Source: Aureibacillus halotolerans (lineage in GTDB: Bacteria > Bacillota > Bacilli > Bacillales > DSM-28697). From it: DNA of 64,000 bases. Made by a program: the position numbers and the translations under genes. The DNA lies in the NCBI RefSeq assembly GCF_004363045.1, contig NZ_SNYJ01000016.1, positions 1 to 64,000 of the forward strand, written 5' to 3'. Positions 8,350-16,712 of the stretch are shown here, piece by piece. Positions within the stretch are counted from its first letter, which is position 1. Every line of letters starts with the position of its first letter. The notes under the pieces are model-generated. The model was not told the origin of the DNA. It worked only from the letters and a program-made list of their open reading frames with translations, and made no database searches.

Positions 8350-9182
8350 AGTTCCCCCCCTACTTCTTCATCCACACTTACAAGTTTACGGTTCGTGCTA
8401 TGGAGTGCAGATTCAATCCCTTTGCGAAGTGTGCTTTTCGTCGGAAACTGACTAAGGTCAATACCAAGAGTAACAATGGTTTGTGCGATTTCCGGACGAA
8501 TGCCTACAAGGATACACTTCGCTCCAATGAGGCGCACGGCATCTGCTGCCTGAATAATATGATGCGCCACCATCGTGTCGACGACAGGTACACCCGTGAT
8601 GTCAATGAGGACAACCGCTGAACGGTGCTTAATGACACCTTCTAAGAGATTTTCCATAATCAATTTGGCTCTTTCGGTGTCAATCGTTCCGATGAGAGGC
8701 ATGATCGTAATATTCTCAAACACAGGAATAAGCGGAGCGGACAGCTCCTGTAAGGCAATTTTTTGCAAGGATACGGTCGCCTCCCACGACCCAGAATAAT
8801 TCCGAACAATTTCATTGATAATAGGATCAATCCAGTTTTGAATTTGGTCCATAATTTCAAATTGATTGGTTGTATCCATATGAAAGAGCGTGTCTAAAAC
8901 CGTACGACGAAATGCTTGCAGCCCTTCTGTCATGTAATTTAACGACCAGCCCATTCGAATAATACGATCAGAAAAATGCTTTAACTCCTCGACAAGCTTA
9001 GCTTGCGTATGCTCAATATTAGAATAAATGGTTTCTAAAAATTCTCGATTCGTCGTTTTATAAAGATCGTCTGACATTTTTTGTACTTGCCATGATGATC
9101 GAACTGTTTCCAATTCATTAAGCCATTTTTCGGCAATAACATCCTTTTGTTCTTCAATCGCTTCTACAATATAAGCTTTCAC
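8346..9182 (-). CDS. rsbRA: RsbR (RsbRA-type) stressosome sensor
   Basis: RsbR proteins combine an N-terminal non-haem globin-like sensing domain (about residues 1-135) with a C-terminal STAS domain that packs with RsbS into the stressosome. The two phosphorylated threonines of RsbRA are recognisable in [11 protein letters not shown] and [13 protein letters not shown]. The long ORF starts at a TTG at 9197, but the GTG at 9182 ([12 protein letters not shown]) has a GGGGGC ribosome site eight bases upstream and is preferred, giving 278 aa. It is the first gene of the rsb operon. A terminator separates it from endoA, so it probably has its own promoter. I could not identify one confidently. Confidence 0.95.
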   Translation of the reverse strand: MKAYIVEAIEEQKDVIAEKWLNELETVRSSWQVQKMSDDLYKTTNREFLETIYSNIEHTQAKLVEELKHFSDRIIRMGWSLNYMTEGLQAFRRTVLDTLFHMDTTNQFEIMDQIQNWIDPIINEIVRNYSGSWEATVSLQKIALQELSAPLIPVFENITIMPLIGTIDTERAKLIMENLLEGVIKHRSAVVLIDITGVPVVDTMVAHHIIQAADAVRLIGAKCILVGIRPEIAQTIVTLGIDLSQFPTKSTLRKGIESALHSTNRKLVSVDEEVGGEL

Positions 9183-9419
9183 AAACAGTGCCCCCAATCA
9201 ATTATACATCTTTCATGGCGTCAATTTAGATTACAAACGCCACCATGCTCCCATAGATCACAAGACATAACTATCCATATTATTTCATGTTTCACTATCC
9301 CTTGCAATTTTGTCTATTTCCTAGCATGCATAGTTAAGGAATCATAGTATAATTTTACTTCATTTTAATACACTCAAGCGATCTGTAAAGTAAAAATAGG
9401 TTGAAAATCATTACATAAC

Positions 9420-9452
9420 GAAAAAAGCTGCCATCGTTTAGAGCAACTTTTT
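9420..9452 (-). terminator. endoA terminator
   Basis: On the minus strand AAAAAGTTGC pairs with GCAGCTTTTT, ending in six T residues, 19 bases after the endoA stop. It separates the toxin-antitoxin operon from rsbR. Confidence 0.8.
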
Positions 9453-9470
9453 TGAGTCAATCGTATTGAG

Positions 9471-9824
9471 TTAAAAATCTTTCAAGAGGCCTAAGCTAAT
9501 CTGAACAGCATCATCCACACGCTGCATCATCTCTTCATTGAGGTGAGTAATTTTGTCCGTGAGACGTTGCTTATCAATTGTACGGATTTGCTCCAATAAA
9601 ATGACAGAATCACGTTCGAATCCATACCGTTTTGCATCAATTTCGACATGGGTGGGCAGCTTTGCCTTTTCAATTTGCGCTGTAATGGCTGCAACAATGA
9701 CTGTAGGGCTAAAACGGTTTCCGATATCATTTTGAATAATCAAGACCGGTCTGACACCGCCTTGTTCTGAACCAACGACTGGTGATAGATCGGCAAAGTA
9801 AACGTCTCCACGTTTGACAACCAA
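9471..9824 (-). CDS. ndoA: EndoA (MazF family) mRNA interferase toxin
   Basis: A 117-residue PemK/MazF-fold endoribonuclease. The sequence [20 protein letters not shown] with [20 protein letters not shown] is nearly identical to B. subtilis EndoA, which cleaves mRNA at UACAU. It is encoded four bases downstream of its antitoxin, and the pair sits between alr and rsbR as in B. subtilis. It acts as a cytosolic dimer neutralised by EndoAI. Confidence 0.97.
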   Translation of the reverse strand: MVVKRGDVYFADLSPVVGSEQGGVRPVLIIQNDIGNRFSPTVIVAAITAQIEKAKLPTHVEIDAKRYGFERDSVILLEQIRTIDKQRLTDKITHLNEEMMQRVDDAVQISLGLLKDF

Positions 9825-9827
9825 ACC

Positions 9828-10100
9828 CTACACCCCGCTAACTAAGCGGTCTAAGGTGTGATCGGCTTCCTCCTCGGCAAGAAAGGCTTCTGAAGCGATA
9901 TGCAGGTTAATTTTCGCCATCTCCATATACCCACGACGCATCGATTCACGAATCTGACGTTGTTTTCTTTCCCGAAGATACATTTTAGTCGCTTGATAAA
10001 TGAGATCGTTCCGATTTCCATTTTCTTGATGCACGATACCATCCAGCTCATGCAAGAGCTGCGAAGGCAATGAAATCATAATGTTTTCCGAATCAGACAC
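9828..10100 (-). CDS. ndoAI: EndoAI antitoxin (ribbon-helix-helix)
   Basis: A 90-residue antitoxin with an N-terminal ribbon-helix-helix DNA-binding segment (IMISLPSQLLHELDGIV) and a C-terminal toxin-wrapping tail containing RRGYMEMAKINLHIASEA, the diagnostic EndoAI block. I chose the GTG at 10100 over the ATG at 10139: GGAGG lies eight bases upstream, and the resulting N terminus matches the family length (about 90-93 aa). It probably autorepresses the operon with EndoA. Confidence 0.94.
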   Translation of the reverse strand: MSDSENIMISLPSQLLHELDGIVHQENGNRNDLIYQATKMYLRERKQRQIRESMRRGYMEMAKINLHIASEAFLAEEEADHTLDRLVSGV

Positions 10101-10367
10101 AAACTCCACCTCCACGATCATTTGACACATAAGCCTCACCGACCTATTTAGCTACAACCCTCATCTTAACATGTGGGACAAAGGTTTGCATAGTTGCCTG
10201 TGTGTTACTCCCAAGGAAGAATATTCGCCATTTCAGGGCAAAACCCTTTCTGTTTTTCAAAAAAAATGTAGAAAAATGTTGAGGGTCAGGAGGCAACGTA
10301 TTTAGTAGATCGTCTCATTATATGTCGAATACCAAGAAAAATCCCCGACAGAACAGTATAGAGCAGA

Positions 10368-11549
10368 TCATTTGTCGCCTAATACTTTATTTCTTATACC
10401 AATTATTCTCTTGTTTCTCAAAAAAATACGCGGAACGCGCAAAGACAATAAACAAGGGATTTCATAATTTATTGTTCCTGCATAATTCGCAACATCATCC
10501 GCTGTGATGGAATGGCCACCTTGATTACCGATTAAAGTGACGTCTGTGCCGATATCTATCTTTTCTGGCACAGCAACCATGCATTGATCCATGCAAACTC
10601 TCCCAACAATCGGTGCTTTTTGGTCATCCACAATCACATAAAAGCCTTTCATGTGTCGCAGCCAACCATCCGCGTACCCAATCGGCAATGTGGCGATATA
10701 TTCTTCCTTTTCAGCCATGTATTCTGCGCCGTAGCCAACCGTATCGCCTGCGGAAATCTTTCGTACCGCGACCACATTTGTACGTAGTGCTAGCGCTGGC
10801 TCTAAAGGAAAAGGGCTGTTGTCCAGTACCCATTTTGATGGCGCCAAACCGTACATCGCAATGCCATAACGGCAATAGGTGACCGCCCTCTCAGGAGCCA
10901 TCATCCCTGCAGCACTATTTTCAGAGTGAACGAGGCGAGGTGTGATACCTGCCTTTTCCAGCTGTGCCAAACGTTGTTCAAACTGTTGCTTTTGTTGATC
11001 AAGCAACCTTGTATCCGCCTGATCTGCGGCTGCAAAATGAGTAAAGCAACCTTCTATATCAAAAGAAGACGACCACGTGTGCAGTGCCTTCACAAACGCA
11101 TGGAATTCATCGGACGTACGTATCCCAAGACGGCTCATCCCCGTATCAAACTTAATGTGAAGCTTGCATGTCTTTCCTTCCAGAGACGCTCCTGCTGCTT
11201 CGATCCAATCGGCTTGAAATGCGGTCAAAGCGATATCCAGATCTACCGCGATAGAAACAAAATTTGGTGGCGTCCAGCCTAAAACAACCAAAGGTGCTTG
11301 AATACCTTTTTCTCTTAAAGACACAGCCTCATCAAGTGTCGCAACAGCAAGATGATCAGCCCCTGCCTTCAGTGCCGTTTGAGCAACTTCAACATCCCCA
11401 TGACCATAGGCGTTTGCTTTTACAACGGCCATTACTTTTGTTTGATCTCCAAGATGGCGCACCATCCGGGACACGTTTGCTTCAATTGCATCTAAATTCA
11501 CTTCAGCACGTGTTTGTCTGTACATTCTTTGTTCGTTCGAGTGCTTCAT
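10368..11549 (-). CDS. alr: Alanine racemase
   Basis: PLP-dependent fold-type III racemase that makes D-alanine for peptidoglycan. The Schiff-base lysine lies in MAVVKANAYGHG (Lys44), and the second catalytic tyrosine is in the VGYGAEY block with TLPIGYADGW downstream. The length is normal (393 aa). The ATG follows AGAGGCG. The first residues (MKHSNEQR) could be replaced by an internal ATG at MYRQTRAEV, but that start has no better ribosome site. Same neighbourhood as B. subtilis alrA, beside endoAI. Confidence 0.97.
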   Translation of the reverse strand: MKHSNEQRMYRQTRAEVNLDAIEANVSRMVRHLGDQTKVMAVVKANAYGHGDVEVAQTALKAGADHLAVATLDEAVSLREKGIQAPLVVLGWTPPNFVSIAVDLDIALTAFQADWIEAAGASLEGKTCKLHIKFDTGMSRLGIRTSDEFHAFVKALHTWSSSFDIEGCFTHFAAADQADTRLLDQQKQQFEQRLAQLEKAGITPRLVHSENSAAGMMAPERAVTYCRYGIAMYGLAPSKWVLDNSPFPLEPALALRTNVVAVRKISAGDTVGYGAEYMAEKEEYIATLPIGYADGWLRHMKGFYVIVDDQKAPIVGRVCMDQCMVAVPEKIDIGTDVTLIGNQGGHSITADDVANYAGTINYEIPCLLSLRVPRIFLRNKRIIGIRNKVLGDK

Positions 11550-11630
11550 TTTTTCGCCTCTCTACTTTGGCTGTTTCATTCTTTAATTAGACCTAGTGTA
11601 GAACATACGGGATCGTCATTGCAATACGCT

Positions 11631-11722
11631 GATGAGAAACGTTCGCTTTCTTTGTTGCTTTGCCTTGTCCGGTGCTCATTGCCCTTACGGCAACTCCGCG
11701 CCTCGACTTGGTCCACACTCAA
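11631..11722 (+). repeat. Family A intergenic repeat, partial copy
   Basis: About 90 bases share the core of the 120-bp repeats at 36382-36622 and 42404-42655: cgctttctttgttgctttgc, then ggtgctcattgcc, then ggcaactccgcgcctc. The TTGCC/GGCAA and GAGG/CCTC arms can form a hairpin. This copy lies between alr and the lipoprotein gene and is the most diverged, lacking the usual ends. Confidence 0.75.
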
Positions 11723-11762
11723 AAACCCAGGGAGACATTTCCCCCTGGGTTCTGTTCGTTCC

Positions 11763-12821
11763 TTATTTAGCAGAGTGGGCTTGAACGGACTTTGCAACGG
11801 TGACAAGGTCTTCGGACTCAAGGTCATTGGAAGCGATAAAAAATTGTACGCCATCCTTTGTCCATGAGATGGATCCTTCGTTTAGTGCTGCAAACGTCGT
11901 CCCAATGCTTACTGGCTCTCCTTCAGGCATAAAGACGGGTCTCTCTGCCTCTAAATCTACCTCGACTTGTTCCTGAATGAGCGTAAAGGAGCCGCTTTCT
12001 CCTTGATAGCTTAAGATCCGTCGCTCCCCTTCATCTAGATCAATGGTGCTTTCCTCTGTTAGCTCAAAACCTAAAGATTCATCCACATACATGACAGGGA
12101 AAGTACCAATCGCTGCTTCTTGCCCGTCGACTTCCATGTTTTCTGCCTCTTCAGCACCTTCCACTGTTGATGCAGGCATTTCTAACAACTGGGCAGTTGT
12201 TTCGTTTTTCTCCATATCAAATGCATCTTCTTCAAAGGTCGGATCAAACCCAAAGGAACTTACATCCACTTGGACCAATACTTTTCCGTTGCTGTCTAGG
12301 GCCTCCACCTTTGTTAAGGAAAGATCCTTATTCAGGTAGATTCTTTGTGCCGGAATCGTTTGGTGAGATTTATAGTTCGTTTTTGTCTGAAAAACATATT
12401 GATTGTCAACCTTTTCAAATGAAGCATCAGGGTCCATCAATATATCCTTAATTAAAGACCCATAAAGATACGGTTGACTGCTGTTTTCCGGCCATTCACT
12501 CTGAAACTTAAATTTCTTGTTCAGAGCAGGTGTGAGAACAAACACACCTTCTTCATTCCGTAAGATAATTTGACTTGGCTCATCTTTTCCACGGCTGAGC
12601 AGCACTCTATAAAAATCAGGGGCTTTGTGCCAAACTTCCACGTCATAGGATTGCGGCGCCTCACCAGATTGAACCGTCATGGTTGCTTTTGCTTTATAGC
12701 CCTCCATTGTTTCAAGCTTCTTCTCTAAATCAGACATCACATCTTCCTGGCTTTTAGTACCGCAACCAGCGAGCGCCAAGAGGAAGAGTGACAGCATTAA
12801 GATGAATATCGACTTTTTCAA
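11763..12821 (-). CDS. LolA-like lipoprotein (YdcC family)
   Basis: The product (352 aa) has a lipoprotein signal, KKSIFILMLSLFLLALAGC, with the lipidated cysteine in LALAGCG, followed by a beta-rich region of the outer-membrane-lipoprotein-sorting (LolA/DUF4367) type. It is a membrane-anchored extracytoplasmic protein resembling B. subtilis YdcC, whose exact role is unknown. The open frame extends to 12920, but that would overlap nnrDE and bury the signal peptide. The TTG at 12821 follows GAGGGG with eight-base spacing and places the signal correctly. Confidence 0.88.
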   Translation of the reverse strand: MKKSIFILMLSLFLLALAGCGTKSQEDVMSDLEKKLETMEGYKAKATMTVQSGEAPQSYDVEVWHKAPDFYRVLLSRGKDEPSQIILRNEEGVFVLTPALNKKFKFQSEWPENSSQPYLYGSLIKDILMDPDASFEKVDNQYVFQTKTNYKSHQTIPAQRIYLNKDLSLTKVEALDSNGKVLVQVDVSSFGFDPTFEEDAFDMEKNETTAQLLEMPASTVEGAEEAENMEVDGQEAAIGTFPVMYVDESLGFELTEESTIDLDEGERRILSYQGESGSFTLIQEQVEVDLEAERPVFMPEGEPVSIGTTFAALNEGSISWTKDGVQFFIASNDLESEDLVTVAKSVQAHSAK

Positions 12822-12879
12822 ATCTTCAACCCCTCTGTCTTCGATTCGACGACAAAGGAGAGAACAGCGGCATCCACTT

Positions 12880-14394
12880 CTACTTTTCAACAGTACGAAG
12901 CACACTGGGCAAACCATCAATCACATCACTGGCAGTGACATCTGTTAGTGAATGTTTCTCTTCAACAAGCACCTCAGCGACTTTGCCATGCAGCCAGACC
13001 GCATTGCAAAGGGCAGCTTGTACGCTGCCATGGGACATCATAAAGGCCGTAATCACGCCCGTGAGCACGTCTCCTGTCCCTCCTTTCGCTAAGGCCGCAT
13101 TGCCTGAATGATTGACAAATTGTTCACCACTAGGTGTAGTGACGACAGTATGAGGACCTTTTAAAACGAGAAACACACCATACTCCTGGCAAAAACGCCT
13201 AGAGAGATTTAAACGCTCCGTCTGCACATCTTGCACCTTTACCCCGCATAGCTGTGCCATTTCCCCCGGATGCGGCGTCAATATCGTCGGGCTGCCTCGT
13301 CGCTTGAGCCGAGAAACGTCCTCGCTTAAATGATAAAGTGCATCTGCATCCAAAAGAAGAGGTACGTTTTCCGCCTCAAGCAGTTGGTCCACAAGCAGAG
13401 CACTTCCCTTCCGGCGACCAATCCCAGGTCCAACAGTGATCGCATCAAACGAACCGAGCGCAGGAAGCTCCCCTGAAAAGTGACCATCCTCGTCACTTGC
13501 TGCAACATACGTGGCCTCTGTAAGACTAGGAGCAATAAGCGGCAAGGCTGACTTTGGTGTGACAATTGTCGTCAATCCCGCCCCTCCACGAATTGCTGCT
13601 TTGCCTGCAAGAACAGCCGCTCCGGGCATTGTGAAGGAGCCAGCAAACACGCATGCTTTTCCAGCAGTCCCCTTATGGGCATCTGGGGCACGCTTAGGGT
13701 ACGTCCTCCGAACTTGCTCTTGACCCCAAAGCTGCCTTCGAACTTCAACTTTCTCAAAGGCTTTATCAGGAAGACCAATGTCCACCACCTCTACCTGTCC
13801 ATAGAAGGAAGTCCACCTCGGATGGAACGCCGTCGTTTTTGGCGCTTGGAGCGTGATTGTCCTCGTTGCTTTAAACACCTCACCTTGGTGGATGTCTTCA
13901 GACACTCCGCTCGGCACGTCAATGGCGATTCGTATTGCCTGGGAATGGTTCGCCCATTGAAGAATCGTTCGATATGGCTCTCTTGGTGCCCCTTTTGTCC
14001 CTATGCCGAGCATCCCATCGACGATTAAATGAGCGACGTTGAGCTCTTCTGCCAGGAGCTCCTTAGTGTCAGGTGCAAGGACCGTGAAAGAATGTCCGGC
14101 CGCGACATACGCATTTAGGTGTTGACGTGGAGCTGATCGGAGCTTTTCTGGTGGACAAAGTAGCCATAAAGAGAAGGGGATCTTCTGTTCAGCCCACCTT
14201 CTTGCCATCACGATGGCATCTCCGCCATTATTGCCTTTGCCAGCCAAAATGACCCGACCGTTTCCTTCGCCTACCTGGATACTGCTAGCGAGTGCCGCAC
14301 CTGCATTCTCCATAAGCACTATCTCGTCTAAGCCTGCCTCTTCCATGGTCCAGCGGTCTGCTTCGTACATGTCTTTGACTGTGATGATCTTCAA
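12880..14394 (-). CDS. nnrDE: Bifunctional NAD(P)H-hydrate epimerase/dehydratase
   Basis: A fusion that repairs hydrated NAD(P)H. The N-terminal YjeF_N epimerase domain (about 1-215) contains GKGNNGGDAIVMARRW. The C-terminal ADP-dependent dehydratase of ribokinase fold (about 225-500) contains ILTPHPGEMAQL and the GGTGDVLTG anion-hole motif. B. subtilis encodes the two activities separately, whereas the fusion is the common arrangement elsewhere. The start is TTG (MKIITVKDMYEADRW) after AGGAGGG. It precedes the lipoprotein gene on the same strand. Confidence 0.95.
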   Translation of the reverse strand: MKIITVKDMYEADRWTMEEAGLDEIVLMENAGAALASSIQVGEGNGRVILAGKGNNGGDAIVMARRWAEQKIPFSLWLLCPPEKLRSAPRQHLNAYVAAGHSFTVLAPDTKELLAEELNVAHLIVDGMLGIGTKGAPREPYRTILQWANHSQAIRIAIDVPSGVSEDIHQGEVFKATRTITLQAPKTTAFHPRWTSFYGQVEVVDIGLPDKAFEKVEVRRQLWGQEQVRRTYPKRAPDAHKGTAGKACVFAGSFTMPGAAVLAGKAAIRGGAGLTTIVTPKSALPLIAPSLTEATYVAASDEDGHFSGELPALGSFDAITVGPGIGRRKGSALLVDQLLEAENVPLLLDADALYHLSEDVSRLKRRGSPTILTPHPGEMAQLCGVKVQDVQTERLNLSRRFCQEYGVFLVLKGPHTVVTTPSGEQFVNHSGNAALAKGGTGDVLTGVITAFMMSHGSVQAALCNAVWLHGKVAEVLVEEKHSLTDVTASDVIDGLPSVLRTVEK

Positions 14395-14746
14395 AACGGT
14401 TCCCTCCTGACCGCAATATATCCTATGATAGGGGTTGTCTGATTATGCAGACGAGCTTCCTCAGATATTTGTTTTCTCATCATTTCTACTATCCTTTTCC
14501 TCATTCCAATAAAACGAAACAGCTTCAGTCATCTTCCCTTCTCCGTTGATCGTGAGACATCTTACTTTTTTTCGTGAAAATGTAAACTGCATAATAAAAA
14601 CAGCACTGCTGTGAGGGTTTGCTGTGAAAATTAGTGATTCTTTCTATTATAATTTCAGGCATTGCGTCTATTCTTTGCAAATGGATCATAGTACACTAGA
14701 AATGCTGGTACTATTTTCATAGAAAAGCCAACCGAGAGGTGACAAT
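14395..14746. other. Divergent intergenic region, no gene seen
   Basis: A 352-base region between the divergent nnrDE and GGDEF genes. It contains a TATAAT at about 14648 on the plus strand, but only a weak -35 candidate, so I do not call a promoter. No repeat family or convincing small ORF was found. Confidence 0.5.
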
Positions 14747-16348
14747 TTGGACACGTACCAAACGATATTTTCAGAACGCATACGCGTACAAGTAAATTCA
14801 TGGGGAAAGCAAAAGGACCTTGCCCAAGAAGACCTATATCATCTGCTACACACAATTAAAGGAACTGCTGCGACCATTGGTCTTGAAGGCCTTTCTGTCG
14901 AAGCTGAACGTTTGATTGGCCTTCTTTCACAAGAAAACAACCAACGATGGCCAGAAAGCAAGTGGAGGGAGTTCGTTACCCCGCTTCTGTTGCTGCTTAC
15001 GTCTGGCGTCATCCCACGGAAAAGGACACTACCTTCTGCAAAACTATTGCTCATAGACAGGGACCCTGAGTTTGTCAGCCTTTTCAAAGATTATATGGAA
15101 GCAAAAGGCTACACCGTCCTTATCGCAGCTTCGTCGAAGCGAGGCATTCCGCTTTTTTATGATGAGAAACCCAATTACGTCTGTTTTTCGATTAGAAAAG
15201 ACGCTGACGATGAGATGCATTTTTTTGAAACGATTAAAGAAGCGACGTTTGGTTTGTTGTCACCGACCCTAGGCTTAATTGATCCATTTAGCGATGACAC
15301 ACAGCAAAAGCTGTATCGACTTGGCGTGACAGATGCCATTCCGAAGCATACGGCACTTGCAACAATTGATGCTTTGATTGAAAACAGGCTACACCTCGCC
15401 TTTCGTTTGCGAACCCAGGTGACAACAGATCCATTAACGAAAGTTTTTAATCGCGCCTTTCTTTTCGAAAACTTAGAGCAACAAAAGCAGCAATGGCTGA
15501 CACATACCATTCCTTATTCCATTGCGATGATTGACCTTGATAACTTTAAACAGGTAAATGATACGCACGGGCACCTCGTTGGCGATGAAGTCCTCATACG
15601 CGCGGCTGAGCATTTAAAGGAACATTTACGGCAGGAAGATCGAGTCTTTCGCTATGGTGGGGAAGAATTTACGATATTGTTGCCCATGACGACAGCCAAA
15701 GAAGCAAAACAGGTCATTGAACGCGTTTTGTTCCATTATCGAAATACACTCTTTGAATCTGCTCATGCATCCTTTTTCTCAAGCTTTACTGCCGGCGTCA
15801 CTGAAATGACTTCAGGTTCGACAACCTCTGAGCAGCTGCTTGCTGAGGCGGACGCTGCATTGTATCGCGGCAAGCATACGACAAAAGGCTCCGTTAGCAT
15901 TTTCCAAGCGGATATTGACAGTCTTCAACCTGAACAAAGTGATAAACACGTTGTGATTTCTGTCGTAGACGATGATCCTATTATTCGAAGGTTGCTGACG
16001 TCTAAGCTTTCGCAGTTGTCCTTGCAACACCATGGGGTTGAAGTACATTCGTTTGACAGTGGCCCTCGTCTTTTGCGTGATCAGCTGCTAGACCGCAATG
16101 CCCAACATATTGTGTTGCTAGATGGGGTGATGCCGGAAATGGATGGTGTAGAAGTATTGAAAACATTACGCCAACGCCCTAACAGCGCCACCATTGCTGT
16201 TGTTATGCTCACTGGACGGAAGACCGATACGAGTATTATTCAAGCTCTACAGTTAGGGGCTGACGATTACATGACAAAGCCCTTTAGTCCCGATGAATTG
16301 CTTGCTAGAGTCCAACGGTTAATTCGACGAACAAAGGAGAGAAAATAA
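14747..16348 (+). CDS. Hpt - degenerate receiver - GGDEF - receiver protein
   Basis: A 533-residue cytosolic signalling protein. Residues about 1-90 form an Hpt-like domain (LLHTIKGTAATIG, His35 as phospho-acceptor). Residues about 100-215 look like a receiver (KLLLIDRDPEFVSLF) that lacks the usual phospho-Asp, having PNYVCFS at that place. A GGDEF diguanylate cyclase domain follows (about 230-385) with active-site RYGGEEF and, five residues upstream, an RQED product-inhibition (I-site) motif, so it should make c-di-GMP. The C-terminal receiver (about 400-525) is intact (VVDDDPIIRR, LLDGVMPEMDG, TKPF). The start is TTG after GAGAGGTG. The next two genes encode a receiver and a hybrid kinase, probably its phosphorelay partners. 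Confidence 0.9.
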   Translation: MDTYQTIFSERIRVQVNSWGKQKDLAQEDLYHLLHTIKGTAATIGLEGLSVEAERLIGLLSQENNQRWPESKWREFVTPLLLLLTSGVIPRKRTLPSAKLLLIDRDPEFVSLFKDYMEAKGYTVLIAASSKRGIPLFYDEKPNYVCFSIRKDADDEMHFFETIKEATFGLLSPTLGLIDPFSDDTQQKLYRLGVTDAIPKHTALATIDALIENRLHLAFRLRTQVTTDPLTKVFNRAFLFENLEQQKQQWLTHTIPYSIAMIDLDNFKQVNDTHGHLVGDEVLIRAAEHLKEHLRQEDRVFRYGGEEFTILLPMTTAKEAKQVIERVLFHYRNTLFESAHASFFSSFTAGVTEMTSGSTTSEQLLAEADAALYRGKHTTKGSVSIFQADIDSLQPEQSDKHVVISVVDDDPIIRRLLTSKLSQLSLQHHGVEVHSFDSGPRLLRDQLLDRNAQHIVLLDGVMPEMDGVEVLKTLRQRPNSATIAVVMLTGRKTDTSIIQALQLGADDYMTKPFSPDELLARVQRLIRRTKERK

Positions 16349-16349
16349 C

Positions 16350-16712
16350 ATGGGCAAAATTTTAGTTGTTGATGATGAAGAGGTTCTGCGTATGCTTATC
16401 GTCGATACGTTATCAGATGAAGGTCATGTTCTCTACGAAGCTGCTGACGGCATTGAGGCACTTGAAATGATTCAAGAGCACTCTTTTGATCTCATCATCT
16501 TGGATTATATGATGCCAGGAATGACAGGAATTGAAGTTGCAGAACAACTATCGGATGAGTGGAAAAAGAAAAACAACATTCTCATGCTTAGTGCCAAAAC
16601 ACAACAACAGGATATCGCGCAATCGAAAGCCGCTGGCATTCATTACTATTTCCCAAAACCCTTTAGCCCTATTGAGCTCGCATCTTTCGTAAATGAGCTG
16701 ATCAACGAATGA
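16350..16712 (+). CDS. Single-domain (CheY-like) response regulator
   Basis: The 120-residue receiver has all catalytic residues: acidic pocket VVDDEE, phospho-Asp in LIILDYMMPGMTG (near residue 53), the Ser in MLSAK, and the conserved Lys in FPKPFSP. There is no output domain. It starts two bases after the upstream gene and overlaps the kinase start by four bases, so the three genes are one operon. It probably shuttles phosphate between the hybrid kinase and the Hpt domain of the GGDEF protein (inference). Confidence 0.93.
   Translation: MGKILVVDDEEVLRMLIVDTLSDEGHVLYEAADGIEALEMIQEHSFDLIILDYMMPGMTGIEVAEQLSDEWKKKNNILMLSAKTQQQDIAQSKAAGIHYYFPKPFSPIELASFVNELINE

Noticed and set aside
9183-9220. 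TTGACG and TATAAT just upstream of rsbR as a promoter
   Set aside because: The spacer is only 12 bases, and the start would fall inside the ribosome site, so it cannot be a standard promoter.
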